64,000 nt of DNA from positions 10,992,001 to 11,056,000 of the forward strand of contig CANUEZ040000179.1 in the NCBI GenBank assembly GCA_948099385.1, given 5' to 3'. Position numbers and translations under genes: made by a program. The first letter of the stretch is position 1, and each line of letters begins with the position of its first letter. Below are positions 11,082 through 24,125 of the stretch, in pieces. The notes beneath the pieces were generated by a model. It ran no database searches. It was given only the letters and a program-made list of their open reading frames with translations, and was not told the DNA's origin. Source of the stretch: Fasciola hepatica (taxonomy: Eukaryota > Platyhelminthes > Trematoda > Plagiorchiida > Fasciolidae).

Positions 11082-14000
11082 TTGGTGAATGTGCATTGTT
11101 GATGATTCCTAACAAGGATGAGACAGCTGTACGGCGCTACCATGGTCTGAATGTTCCCACTGCATGATAAATCATTGCATGCAAGTGTTCGCCATCCAAT
11201 AAAAACGTCGTCGCACATGCCTGTAATGATGCGAGGCTTTAGTCACCGCGGGTATGGCGGGCTTACAATTGAATACACAGATTGGCTCGAGTGGTCCAGC
11301 TTAATCACATTGAACGAATTCGTGTTTGTGGAAATACCATTAACAAGACTGTCGGAATACGTCAACATTTTCAAATAGTCACTTTGGGGTTAACATATGC
11401 ACTACCGAAGTCATAACTCGTAAATGCCAGTGCTGCTGATCTTAATTTCATGGAAACCACCTGGCTGATGTTTCCGACCAACACGAGAAAACCTCGAAAA
11501 CTGGCTACTCGCACCGTCATCAGTAGCTAAAGTAGAAATTCGAACCCCCATGGTGTGTCCGGAACTACCGAACACTGGACGTCGACGATGTTTGTCCGCC
11601 TGTCCTCCAACTCCACGCTAACAATACTGGGAGCGACAAACAACGAGTTTCTAGGCTTTACTACAACCAATACATAAACCCAGTCCTATCGGTCCTCCAA
11701 GAAGCAGCTCTTGTAAGTAGCGAATTTGTTCATCCGTCCAACACTTTTTGCTTAACTGTTGACTGCCAAGCGCGGTTGCCACTTCTTCATGCACACTTTC
11801 GAAAATACACACTAACTGATTACGCTCCCGATCGTCTTCTGTTTTCCACGGGGAGGTTCGTTCTGGTTATCGTGTTCCCATAGTGTCGAGCACTGGAGTA
11901 AAAGATAGGTTGTCCATGTGCGGTAGAAGGGGTTAAGGAACGCGTTTTCTAGGCAAACCACACGATAAGGCAGCCGACCTTACAAGGTGGATAAATTGTC
12001 TGGTAAATAAATGGTCATCGGCCAGCGACGCGAACGTTTATTTTCAACGAAAAAAGTAAATTTTCCGGACACCCCTGTTGCGACTGCTGAGGTGTTTGAA
12101 AGATGGTTCTGACTCATATCCAAAATTGGTTTATTCCTAACAGGAGTGGTGTCTCTGTTCTTTAAATCCTGTTTGTTTTAATGATTCAATTTACTTTGCG
12201 CTGTTCCGAAACTTTACTCGTTCGTTTTCTGGTTCCTTCGTTCGCCGCTATGATTGTTTGTTCGTTGCCGTCAGCCTGAGAAAGACTACTGCCAAGTGTG
12301 TACTGTACAAATTCGACTTAATAGTGTTTGATTCAGACACCGCATTGATCGAGTATAACGTTCTGTTTGCCATTAGACATTTAATTTTGACCGTTCGTTG
12401 ATGTATCCGCGTTGGAGCCTTGGTTAATTTGCGCTAGCGACTGTTCGTCGTTACCGGTACCAGTTCGTGTGCGTATTCGGAGTCAACCATCCAGCTGCCG
12501 CTACATCCCTCCCCCATCTGCTCTCAGTTCGCAGTGCAGACACGTTAAAACGCTTAGTTAAGAGCGCCTGACACCGGTCGTAACTAAATAAGGTGAGGGA
12601 ATTCCTATCGTTCGTGGGTGCAATAAGTTGGTTAAACTCCACTGGTCAACGTATATACGGGTAGCAAGCAGTGTTCCCCTCCACAACCGACGTGCATCCG
12701 TCAGCTCTCCGTCAAAGGTTTGCATTGAGGTCCACAGGTGTCGCACCGAGTAGAAATACGATCATCGGCCTAAATAGAAAGGTAGACATGTCAATAATCT
12801 GCAGTCACTGAAATGAGGAATGGAGAATTCTGCTTCAAAAAGGGCAATGCATAAAATCCCCCCCTCGTGTTGTGCTTCTTTTGACAGAAAAATTCAATCC
12901 TAGCTGAATCCTGACAAAGTGTATTCCGATTTGAAACTTGTTAATCATTGTTATGATAATTCAGATTGTTCAGCTGCTGAGGGATTAATCGCATTCCGTT
13001 CAACTAAACGTAAAAGCGCAGACTAAAGGCTCTTCTGTAATTCATTTGTGATGCTGAAGCAGAATTCGTTGTCGAACTGGAACACCGATCAGTGATGCAC
13101 AGAAACGTTGACAACGTGTGAAATTCATTGAGTGTGCTCGATATGTCTGGTTTGAGGACTATTCACTGGTGGCTGCTGAATATTTATCAGTAGCCAATAA
13201 ACGATAGCCAGTGGCTACGAGACGACAGTAGAGCTTGTAGAAACGATTAATCTTCACGGTTACCACTTCAAACAAACACAACGCACATAGGATAAGCAAT
13301 TTTTTCGGTTTTGTTTTTAGAATACGGGTAGGAGGAGTATATGCAATTTCGTTTCCACAAAAGAGAAAAACGTTATTGTGAAAACCGTGAAGTTGATGCG
13401 TTAGACGGGCGCAGTTCGGATATGAAAACTGAACAGAATAATGAAAGAACGGCGGGTACCGCACTGAATGTGTGTTTATAAATGTATACATAGATAAATG
13501 TGTGTATGCTTAAAAGCAGTCTAGCTTATATACTCTGCTGTGTGAGTGACAAACAGTGCCTACTTCCCCAGACCACACGAACTGTTTACAAAACATGGGG
13601 ATAAGTCTACCCCACAAGTATCCGGAATGGGTGAGGAAGAGCAGCTGTGGGCGCGAAAATCAAGCCAGATAGCGTAACTTGGAAGCCACATGGAAACTTT
13701 CACAGGCAGACTGGCCCGAAGCCGTGCGTTGCGAACCGGAAATGAGAATTTCCATTCATTCGTCTCCTATTCAAAGTCAAATAGACTCGCGTTTAGCCGG
13801 AAGAATCCAGATTCGTTTTCGGGGAAGGAGGGGCTGAGAATACTACTAACAACATGATTACAAAGAAAATCACGTTCTGTTATATGCTACCCTTTAATGG
13901 TACTCTTGTTCAATAACAAATTGAGGGGTCACTGAATGGGTTGTTTGATACAGTTTTAGGGATCTGCCTTTATTGTCAAGGATTCTTTTGTACGTTTAAT

Positions 14001-16745
14001 AATATGTGTAGAAGCGTGGAAGACCATGTTGAGGTCAAGCCTCCGGGAGTTGGGAGAAGCGGGGATTTGAATGGTCACACAATAACTGGACTAGGGTTCG
14101 CGTTTAAAGTGGGCTCTTCGTACAGACAACGATCCCCTAATTTGAATATCCATGATTTTTCCAAGCTGGACAAGTGATTTGACCATGGACCGAACGAACT
14201 GAACCCGGTTAGTACACTGTAACTCGGTTGTGGTTATCTGGAATAAATCAAAATGAACGGAAGCGATGTGCGAGTTGATTGGCCGACTGACTGAGAAATC
14301 AATGAACCAATTCGATCTGAGTAAAACCATGAGACGACCAGATTATCTAAGCAAAATATTCAATAACAAATAAGCTCAGGATTCCAGAATATGTGCATGA
14401 GAAGACGTGTTTGAAGGCAAACAATTGATTTCAACTATTCATCTGTTAGCCTGTTAGGCATTACTGGGAATAGGTCCGGGTTTGTTTGGATCAGACAGAC
14501 AGTTGTGTAGTGATATGGGTATCGATCGGTGTTGGTTTGCAAAATGGGTAGTGACATTAACGTGGTTCGGATTTGAGTCACTGAGGTAGCCGTGGTCGAC
14601 TTGCGGCCAAGGTAATTGGAAGGATCGGACGGCTTTTTCTGTGTTCACGGGGCAGCTGTGAAGGGATGGAAGCTAATCACCTCTGCAGTGACCAGTGTGG
14701 CTAAACGAATGAAGCCGTTGAAAAACGGATGTGTTTGCGGGCATCAGGATGCGCTTGATACGCGGTCTGGAACGCCGCAACTGTTTGCTTGGGAACCGGT
14801 GTTCACTAGTTGCACGAGCAAGGCACTTCCGGAGGTTCCCGTTCCTCAGTGTTGGAGCCACCGTGGACAAAGTTCCTTTGGGATAGTTTCCTTGCCACTC
14901 GGCCAATGTTGGTCGCGATACATGCGCACCCCGAATGAATAGATAAACAACTGTCCAATCCGAATAACCTATGACCCATCTTTAATATGGTTGAATAATT
15001 GAAAAACACTTGTTTGCCCCTGAATATGTGTTCATCAATTAGTTCCCTTTCTGGTTGGTTTTCTTCGCTAGTTAGCACATTTTCCATTCACACCTTCGGA
15101 ATGCAACGCGCGCTGAGGTGAGCGGTATCTAGGATGTGGGTCATGTTGATCAATCAATCCATGACAGTAAAGGAGCATGACAAACGTGCTTATTGAATTC
15201 GAGTGTGTTCGAGATGTGTTGAGGTTGCATGCGCAGGATCAACAAGCTACGGCTGGTCAGTAGGGTTTGTATCAGTGCGCGACCTGGCACATGGCGCTCC
15301 TATGTTCACTGTGCCTCTCATCTATCTGATACTTCCAGCTGTCTATTTCCACACCCCAAATCTTTTACTTTCTGGCTTGCGTTTTCTACCGAGACAAACC
15401 AACTTGAACCACCGCATTCGAGTGTTGTTGATTTTTTTTACAACTCTATACTTATGCTCCGTAACTGAATCCAAACTCAAGTTTTCGACTTGTGAGTGCA
15501 CTGGAAACGGTATACTGCAAAGAACCTATTACATTGTTAGGATAAACCGGCAACTATGACCTTGGCATTTTCGGTGGTGAACCGCTTGAGTTCCAAGTAA
15601 ATCAGGCGTGATAATCTGCAAGATAAGGAGGTGCCGCCTGACACAAAAGCTGACCGGAGTTGGCTGGGTTCGAACCTTCCTGTCTTGACAAACAGGAGAA
15701 TGAACCGTTTGACCTGTGGTCAGTCACTGGAACAAGTGCTCAATTTAAACAGGCTAAGATGAGTGGGACATGTCCGGCGCATGCCTGCAAACAGACGTCT
15801 CCGGCGTGCATTGTTCTCTGAGGCAGTTAGTGGTTGAAGGATGGGTTGAGGTGGTAAGTTAATGACATGGCAAAATGGTAAGAGTACTTTGACCAATGGA
15901 CTTGACCGAGTAGCACGTACTAGGCTCCCGAGTTGGGGTCCACTGTATGGTTTCAGACATTAGGTGACATGACTAAATGCTGGGATCAGTAGCGTGGTCA
16001 CATTCCAGTTTCTTTGTTGCCTCCACGGTACACACTTGTAGCTTCATTTTTTACTTGTTGACTCCTTAAGCTTCTATTATTTTTGCTCCCGACCGGACGA
16101 TGCTGTGAGATACAACCAAAACTAGAGTGCTAAAGAGCCAGGTGAGTGGTTGAAAGATCTAAACTGAACCATTCGACTAACACCGGGTGGTTGTTGTTTA
16201 GGATGAAGCAAACGAAAATTTGGCTGAACGGACGCCTGACCGGAATGAAATAGATGCACAATTTATCTAACGTTTTCCCGTGGTTAACAAAACGTTTAGA
16301 TTGTGTGACAGGGGATACCAAAGCAACAATAAACCCCTAAATGTGGGAATAAGTGAAGATCATCGTTGAATAACAAAGACCAGGAAAATGTAAACGTGAG
16401 AATATTTCCATATTGGAAGGATTTTTCTTGCATGTGTAGTCAATTTCACAATTCTCCATGTGATACGATACAGGGTTCATATCCAAAGGTTATGGTGCTA
16501 GACGGCGTCCTTTGCTGATACACGACGCGACAATTGCCGGTTTCCTTCAGCAGAACATTAGGCCCTTGTAACTTTGGTTCCAGTTGCTTTAAATTAGCAC
16601 AGAACAGTGGGAACAAAATGCCCAAGAAAAATGTGTGTCACATAAACTTACGCTGCTGCGACAAACTTACCATGGTTTGGTGGATCGAGGAATATCTTCT
16701 ACTTCTTTTTCTTGTGAATTTTTCGCCTCATCTAGTTGGGTCTTT
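11082..16745. other. intergenic region between convergent genes
   Basis: Mostly unassignable. Near 12585-12660 the plus strand reads KVREFLSFVGAISWLN, reminiscent of the helix after the gypsy reverse-transcriptase palm, but it is too short to be sure. Several frames of about 60-110 codons occur on both strands without credible splice sites. Two transcription units point toward this gap, so both 3' UTRs end in or beside it. Confidence 0.4.
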
Positions 16746-16751
16746 TTTATT
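16746..16751 (-). terminator. poly(A) signal AATAAA of the receptor-like gene
   Basis: AATAAA on the minus strand about 118 bases after the stop codon at 16869-16871. The spacing suits a short 3' UTR. The cleavage site itself is not visible. Confidence 0.5.
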
Positions 16752-16868
16752 TGTTAGAATGATAAATTGTCAATGTCCGGGGTTCATCCGAAGGATTCCG
16801 ATAGTACTGAATACTGGGAGAGGGGAGTCAGCGAATGAGATGGGATGGAGCTGGTGCCATGTCTACAA

Positions 16869-17045
16869 TCATTCCGTATCGGAGACTTCATCTCCGGTAG
16901 CCATTGGGGCACGCATAAATTCCGGCGAATCGGGAGTTGGAGGGAGAGCCATTCGTTGTCGCTGGAGGAGAGTATCTTGCGAAGGCCATGGGGATGCCGG
17001 GTTAGATGACTGACCACTGTTTACCGAAGGTGTCGGCACGGTTAA
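16869..17045 (-). CDS. receptor-like protein, C-terminal exon
   Basis: Minus strand: acceptor CTTTTATTCATGACAG, 58 codons in phase 0 and stop TGA at 16871-16869. Phase 0 matches the end of the exon at 20902. The peptide is Ser/Pro-rich. It has a LLQRQRMALPPTPDSPEF stretch, with a PPTPDSP core that looks like an SH3/WW or proline-directed kinase site. It ends acidic, GDEVSDTE, so there is no hydrophobic C-terminus for a classical PDZ ligand. Codon-level plausibility, phase and the nearby poly(A) signal support it as the 3' end of the gene. Confidence 0.82.
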   Translation of the reverse strand, partial: LTVPTPSVNSGQSSNPASPWPSQDTLLQRQRMALPPTPDSPEFMRAPMATGDEVSDTE

Positions 17046-18799
17046 CTGTCATGAATAAAAGATGGTGAGAATCAGTGTGATAAGAAAGGTTGGGATATAT
17101 GTAGCAAATTTCTTAGATGAATAAATCACGGCAAAACAGTTGAACACCTGATGTAGGTACAATTAGGGAACACCGGAAACACTGACCGTGACATTGAGAG
17201 AAACACCGTAGCGAACAAACTTGTTTTCGGTGGATTCATCTTCTGGCTACTATAATTACATAGGTGAGATGAGAATGCATACTAGACAAAATAGCTTTAT
17301 CATTTTCACTAACATTACTGATACACGGTACTTGCCGATGACAAGTTGTAGGGACCAGTAGGAAAATTCCGTTGCCGCTTGGAATTAACAGAGGAACGAA
17401 TTAATACAGAACAGAGTCAAATCGAATGCTTCAATACGAACTGAACACTTCCAATTGTTTGATCAAGTCGCACCCTGTTCCTACACAAGTTTTGGTTGCA
17501 TCACTCATCCGAAATAGGGCAAACTGGGACAGAGTACAACACGCGTTCGGTGGATGACTCACAGCCCCAACAAGTATGTCAAAAGTAATTGGACAACAAT
17601 AGCTGGTGATCTTCAAAATGGTTCAGATTGGGATTCACAGTGCTGAAGTGGATTTTCTTAGTTCATTTCAATTATCCGAGTGCTGTATCAGAGTGTGGTT
17701 TTTGTGCCTCCTCTCGTCTCGGCTACCGGGCTATCTTTTATCGTACGGACATGAAGACAATCGTATATCGCACGTGCCTGTCACGAATGACCCAAGTCAC
17801 CAAATCGAGTTAGAGACAGCAAGCGTCTGCAGACAAATTGGGAGGTCTATTGCAAAAAAGTGCTTTCTATACACTGAATAGACTGGGGGTCATAAGGTTG
17901 TTCAGATTTGCGTCAACTGATGGGCAGTCGGGGTGAACCGACGGATCAGTTTTCCAAGCGCACGCCGAAGTGCTCAGGTAACCGAATTGGCTAGCTAGAC
18001 AACTTTGAACACGTGTCCGTTGTCCGTAGTAGACCGCGAGACACACTTGCAGTCAAGTTATTCTTATTAAGGTGATTCTCATGGCATGCTAACAAGCGAG
18101 TGCTTACGTGAATTGATGACGCAATCGAGAGCGGCTGGACCTCATTCATATGATTGATTTAACACTGTTCCATCCTATTACCCTCTTGCTGTTTTTCAGT
18201 TAGCAGCGAGAAATTTCTACTAGCCCCAGTAACGTGCTACTTGCGATACCTCCTCACCATTCATGTTACTGGCATTCGTGCCCCATATGTGCGGCCGTAC
18301 TAGACGCAAGATGAAGTCAGAAAAAGCGACCGTTGATTGCTCTCCCAACGGTGGATGGTGATGGTGTTACCCGATCCCTCAGAATCACATTCACGCAAGC
18401 ACATGTTGTTCCAAACTGCTTGTCCAATCGTTCCGCCGATGACTGCGTTTCCTCAGTTTCGGTATGTTGGTTCCCATGTTTGTTTGACTTCACAAGCCCA
18501 TACTTCCCGTCATGTAAGTATGACTATACGACATTGAGTGCGACTGATATATTTCCCTTCGTTGGTTGTCGACGCTTTATGATTGGCTCCAGTCGGTCTT
18601 CTGTTGAGTTCTGTATCCACGAAAGCGCGTTACTGGTCGAATTGATTGAACACATCGTTGCGCTGTCAGACTGATTAGACGACGAAACGCTGTCCTTATG
18701 CACATTTTTCTGGAGGTAACTGTGGTTTTAGCTTGAATCTTCCTTACCTGATTACTTTCTATGTTCCTTTCGGGTATGATCTGTTTGAGTAACATGGAC

Positions 18800-18990
18800 G
18801 AAATCTGTCTGTCTGAGTTGGTGATCGCTGAGGTAAGCATTTTGGTCACGAACGTTTCATCATCAGTCAACGTGACATCACTGCGCACTGATGATTCCAC
18901 CTCGACTGGTGATGAAACTTTTGCAACCAAAACGTCCAGCTCAACAATTACCAACTTACACAAACCATCGACCTGAGCTACAAACAAGAT
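18800..18990 (+). repeat. dispersed repeat R1, copy 1
   Basis: Diverged copy of the sequence at 47355-47545. Shared landmarks are a GTTTCATCATCAG-like block, TTGATGAT/CTGATGAT, CTGGTGATGAA, then a CACCTGAGCTA-like end. Inside, the block near 18840 and the block near 18905 are inverted relative to each other (TCACGAACGTTTCATCA against TGATGAAACTTTTGCAACC), so the unit can fold back. It has no recognised coding content. Confidence 0.5.
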
Positions 18991-20328
18991 CAATAATCGA
19001 AATACTTGAGAACAGACGATATCAGCTCCATCTCCGATATAATTCAAATGATTTATTTCGCCGTCTGCTCTTTGAACCTGATGTTTTGCAAACCCAATTC
19101 CTGTTTTATGTTCAATAGCCTGACACAATTCAGAACCGTTTCCGATTGATTCATATCTGGTTATCGCCCCCAAGAACCGTTCTGTTCATTGCTTCTCAAA
19201 GGAAGTCAAGTCAATCCGAGTAGGAGCATACCGAGTAGCAGGGAATGATGCAGCAAATTTGTTCTCCATAATAGGAAAGGTCACAATCAGTGTACAATAA
19301 CAGCCAATGAGGTGCTTTTCCGGAAAACTGCCCTTCGCCCACCAATGAAATTAACAGTGAGTGACCAGCAGCATGTCAGTTGTACACTTCATTTGACCGT
19401 TTTGAAAATAAGACACGACGGAGGCGGTCGTTTATGCATCGGCGTATTTGACAAACTGGTCAGGATGAAGGATAATCCACAAATAAAACGCAAACGGGGA
19501 GACTTGGTTGTTCATCGTGGCCAGTTTTATTGTTGGAAGGAGTGACAAGCAGTGTGGAGAAAAACGATGTGTTGTAAAATAGTTACTTCGCTGCTCCCCG
19601 GGTGGCGGTGGGATACCGTTTGTCGGTGGAATTTGTAGCAGGTTTTTTGCTAGCACGACGATTGAATCGATCAGTTAACTAATGAACAAATCATGACACG
19701 ACATGGTCCCCGATGAGTTATAGGAAATAATGTAAAGACGTCAGAGAGGCTATAACATCCGATTTCTTGTGTGAGTGGTAATGCTCATAATGGTTCACAT
19801 CGGAGATCCTTTGCAATAAAACTTTACATGCATCCAAGACATTTAATACGCACCATGCAAACCATATTTTTCATTCTGTCACTACGGCGACAGATCCAAC
19901 TTTTCAACTGTCCAATATACTCAGACGGAACTTGCGTCGATAGAGTTAACTTGTTACCGCATGCAATAAGGCTGTCGGAAAGCAATCTGGACCACCGGCT
20001 CCATAACCTTTCAATTAGAATAACCCCTTGCAGCTTTCTGAGGGATATACCACATGCTGATATTCATCCGTTGATGATCTTGGTTTCAAGCCAATATTTA
20101 CTGGCGAGAAAGGTTTCAGTATGAATAAAATGAGGTCTAGGCATTTAGGCTTGACTTCCACAGCTTGGTGGATTTTCCGACGATTTGTCTACTGACAAGC
20201 ATAAAAGTAGCCCGGTGTAGAATGGACTCCAAAATTTTTTACACGACCTAAAAACACTGTACTGTAAAGAGAAAATAGGAAAAAAATGCCACTTTGGTCA
20301 TTGCACGGGATACGCAGTTTAACAGTCG

Positions 20329-20346
20329 CCCCCCCCCCCCCCCCCC
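20329..20346. repeat. homopolymer C18 (G18 on minus strand)
   Basis: Eighteen consecutive C on the plus strand inside the last intron of the minus-strand gene. The transcript of that gene would carry G18, able to form quadruplex structure. Shorter C runs occur at 7422-7432 and 22876-22888. Confidence 0.9.
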
Positions 20347-20397
20347 TCATCGTTGGGTCGATGAATCACGGGCATGAGAATCCGAATTCCCCGTTAC

Positions 20398-20757
20398 TCA
20401 CGGAATACAACCGGCGTTCAAGCACCGATGCCTTCGTAAGATTATTTGAATCTGGTGGGAATACCGCAACGTCGGTGGTGTGGTTGGGCTTAAAGTGTTC
20501 GGAGCCATTTCCATGATCGTCTCTAACCGATGACAACACTCATCCTTTGGACCCCAACCAGGGAGCTGGAGCGTGCCAAATGAAGCCAATGCTGGCGTCA
20601 TCTTTTTTATGTCCCTATGCCGAGTCATGGTCTGACCGTCACACTGCTTTTTCCAGTCATATTCAGGACGCATAAACAGCGCACGGAACGGTAAACGATG
20701 GGTAGACGTGCATAAAACGTGTTCAAGCCATCGAAAGCGGTGTACAGTGATTACCAC
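20398..20757 (-). mobile_element. RTE-like LINE fragment, C-terminal end
   Basis: The minus-strand frame gives HRFRWLEHVLCTSTHRLPFR, a DWKKQCDGQTMT block, GWGPKDECCH and RLETIMEMAPN. This is the order found at the C-terminus of RTE polyproteins (LGHVLRM...HRLP..., W.KK..GGQ, GWG.RD, WLETL..MA.N). It is a truncated relic about 145 bases from the donor of the exon ending at 20902. Confidence 0.65.
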
Positions 20758-20901
20758 ATAATGAAAATGAAGTAAAAGGTTATTTTATTTTTATGATAGA
20801 ATATATTTCTGATCGTCAACGCGTGAACATGTGCTACACCGGATCAACCAATACGGTCAAATGGAGCACATCATATACAGACTGACAAATCGGCCACGTA
20901 C

Positions 20902-21266
20902 CTGGTTTCCACGATCCGGTTGCAGTATTGCGTCCGCATTCTGTTGTCCCGGGTATTGGTCGACTGTCTCATACAACGAGTCCATCGAGCCGAATTCACC
21001 GCGGGCTATGGGACCGAATCGTCTGTTAGGTTGGGCGAACGAGGTTGTATCAGGGCGAAGCTGACCTCTTCCACTGCCAGCGATACTGGTACTATTCCAA
21101 AATGTGGCTTGAATGGGCGGGGCCAATCGTGGAAGTATTAAATCAACTCGTGGAGGTGGAATTGGTGCCACTGGGGTTGACGAGTCGGGGTAGACAAAAC
21201 CGAATTCGTTTGCATCGTAGTAATGATTGCTAATCATTGCGTCCGAGGATGGTCGAGAAGAACCAT
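20902..21266 (-). CDS. receptor-like protein, cytoplasmic tail exon
   Basis: Acceptor CTCTCCATATACAG, then AT completing Asn with the A left at 26264, 121 codons, and donor CAG/GTACGT in phase 0. The peptide has a Tyr-rich HYYDANEFGFVYPDSS segment and VAPIPPPRVDLILPRLAPP, with two proline clusters suited to SH3 or EVH1 binding. A GSMDSLYETVDQYP stretch near the end has a tyrosine in an acidic/Val context, like phosphotyrosine docking sites. No domain fold is recognised. The phase fit with both neighbours is exact. Confidence 0.85.
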
Positions 21267-24044
21267 CTGTATATGGAGAGGGCACAGTGACAGAGAGATG
21301 TGTACAGCTAGGGGTAAGTTAGGTGAGAACTAACCGATAAGGACAGTTATAAAACAGAATGCGAAATCCATTTGCATTTCCTCCAGTTTTCTCAATCTCA
21401 AATGTAAAGCACGCTCGTTTACATACATGTGTGAGGAACAGGGTAAAACAGTAGTTGTCGTAGACGGGGTTACCATTTATCGACTGGCTTATGCCAGTTC
21501 AAGCACATACCATGAGATAACAGTTTTTGTGCGATTAGTGGAAAGCTGTTTATTACTGAGTGATTGCGCTGTTCAAAAAGCTTATTTGGTTCTTACTGCG
21601 CGTAATCACATTGAACGCTGGGTCGCGATCAGCCTAATAATCTAAGGCTGTAAAGTGGTTTTCAGTCGACGAGTCTTGTCTGTCATGTAGTCTCTTGTTG
21701 TCTATGTGTGGGTCAATTCATCGGTATTCCGTCAATCCCTTAGGTATATGGTTCGCCATTCGTTGGACCAGGCATTGATCCGTTCAGTCTAGATGCGAAA
21801 ACTGGTCACGCGAGTAAAGACTGACCGACTGATTACGTGCTGAGCCTCAGGTGAACTTTTTAAAACGACTCATTAAATGCTGAAGCCAAAACCACACGCA
21901 AGTGCTCAAACATGTGTTGCATCACCATCTGAGATAAGCATTGTTTTTTTGTATCCAGCTTCTTCAGTAAAAAAAACCAGAATGAAACCAAACGAATTTG
22001 CTTTTCTGCGGAAAAAATTAAACACAGGGGTCGAAAACAGATTTACACTATATATCCAGGACATTTTGATCTCCTTTACACGTACATACTATGGTCACTG
22101 TGGCATGTCAAAGCTCGGATAGTGCACAAGCTCGTTTCCGGTAGTATCATCCCTGTGGCTAATATCGTTACATTTATAGAGTAGAAACTCGCCTGGCTGA
22201 AGATGGGTAGCAGAAAAGTCATTACCGGTGCAATTATGGCGTGCCTTGCGGATGTAGGATATCAAATGAGTGACGACTCATTCAAAATAATCTAAAAAAT
22301 ACCTAAAAATGCACCGAAAGTTACTCGAAAACAACATGTAGCAACGTTGGAGACAGTAGCGATCAGACAGTTCTACTAACTAAAATAGCCATTGAAAACT
22401 TAAAAGAACAACAGATTGAATGACATGTTGTACGATAGGAGGAAAACAAGATTGGGGGGGATATATGTTTGTCACTGTTCAGAGAGGTAGTTGTGTCACC
22501 GAATAGGTACATATTCTGGTGTCCATAGGATGTATTATCGGCATGTGAAGCCTGAGTCTCCGAAAATGGAAAAACTGGTTCCATTTTTCCCATCCAAAAG
22601 CGCAACGCCGATCTGGCTTAAAGAGAGTTCACAATGACACCATACATTAAATCCCAAACCACTGGGTCATCGATTACTCAACATCTGATTGAGTAAAAAC
22701 ATTATACGATGCTGAGAAACTCGTTTGAGGTCATATATAACACTACATATGCGGGATTGCTTAGATCTGCACTGGCTCTACCCATTTTGCAATAGAAATC
22801 CTGACCTGTTCAAACGGCACGGATGGCTTGTCAGTACTGTCTTACCCTAGAAACTAAACACGTATCCCTTCTCCGCCCCCCCCCCCCCGCCACAACTTTC
22901 TTGCTTCATTCCTATTGTACGTGCCATTAAGTTCGATCATGTCTCAATTTTTAATGGTTATTCTATTCACTACATGAAAAAATCACAATGACTGCAGTAT
23001 GCAAGTCTACAGATTCAGTGAAATGGCCAAGGATACATTGTGCAAACCTGTTGCTGCATTCTGCATTCAAATTTATGGCGGAAAAAGATTGTTTCCCCGT
23101 CCTGCTAACAGAGCACACCATATCTTCGACAGACAACTGAAAATCGAATAGGACATGTACACTGGTTTGAGGAAACGCACAGTATACCAGCACCAACCGC
23201 ACCGTTGGTCCCCTACCAGACACGAACAATTTTCGGGGAAAATCGATGGTAGAATAGGCTAAACAACGGAAAAAGTACAAGGAGTTTGGGTTATTGACTT
23301 GTCACATACTAATATGAAACTCTATCCCGAGCGGCTTTTAAGGATTTGCTTCGCGTCAACAGTTGATGATAAAGGGACTTGCAGTCATTGGCTTCGGACG
23401 GTAACAACTCGTCAGCCTCAAAATGATTGACTTCCGAAATGGATTTCATTTTAGTAAAAGCCTAAAAGAAGCAACATGAACAGCTTGGTCACACAAACGA
23501 ACTTAAAAGAAGGATATTCCCATGGTTACACGTTGTCCCCTCAAGTTGTACTAACGCAGCACACATCGCCTTTCGGGGGCTTCCAGTTCTACTCTCCCAG
23601 TTCCAAGCCCGGTTAAGATTCGGTCAATTTGAAGTGATGACGGATCCAAACGATTCAGAATAGACAGGTGTATGTGCCCCTGTAAATTCTCACTGAAGAG
23701 AGTGAAGCACCGATGATTTATGATGAATTGCTTTATAACAAGACAGTAGCAACTGTAGTGCGGAATCAGAAAGCATGAATCACCTTGGTCGGGCAGTGAG
23801 AACAAGATCATCTACCATACCACTGTTGAGCATCTTTCCCGGATACGGGGCACATGTTAAAAGAAGAGGACGAGTTCAGGGTCTCACCAAACTATTTGAC
23901 AACGGCAATGAGCAGGGGGCCGATGAGGTTGTGATAAGGCTTCACAATCCATCGTTTCGTCCCCAATTACCCTGGCCTAGCACCAACATCTACCTAAAAA
24001 CAAGGTGTTACACCTCGCGTGACTGGACGACATAAATGGAAGTC

Positions 24045-24125
24045 GTTGGCCCCAGCGGGATTCTAAAGCACTCACGCTCTAGTACCGCATGTGCTCTGTA
24101 AGCTGAGCTACGACACCACGAGGAA
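24045..24125 (-). mobile_element. tRNA-derived SINE fragment
   Basis: Minus strand: GTGTCGTAGCTCAGCTTACAG, a near-perfect A box with TAGCTCAG, then a stem-loop-like middle and a degraded B region (AGAATCCCGC) at tRNA-like spacing. No intact cloverleaf. Confidence 0.45.

Larger units (their letters stand above)
17046..20397. other. last intron of receptor-like gene, with repeats
   Basis: Intronic on the minus strand. It contains the dispersed repeat at 18800-18990 and a homopolymer of 18 C at 20329-20346. A long minus-strand frame at 18577-19173 overlaps the repeat and is not accepted as a gene. No other exon recognised. Confidence 0.45.

Noticed and set aside
16534..17013. 159-codon plus-strand frame
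   Set aside because: It is antisense to the well supported C-terminal exon and 3' UTR on the minus strand, and the peptide has no recognisable features.
18577..19173. 198-codon minus-strand open frame
   Set aside because: It overlaps dispersed repeat R1, whose internal inverted symmetry lets both strands stay open. The peptide shows no domain, and the frame lies in an intron without splice signals that fit.
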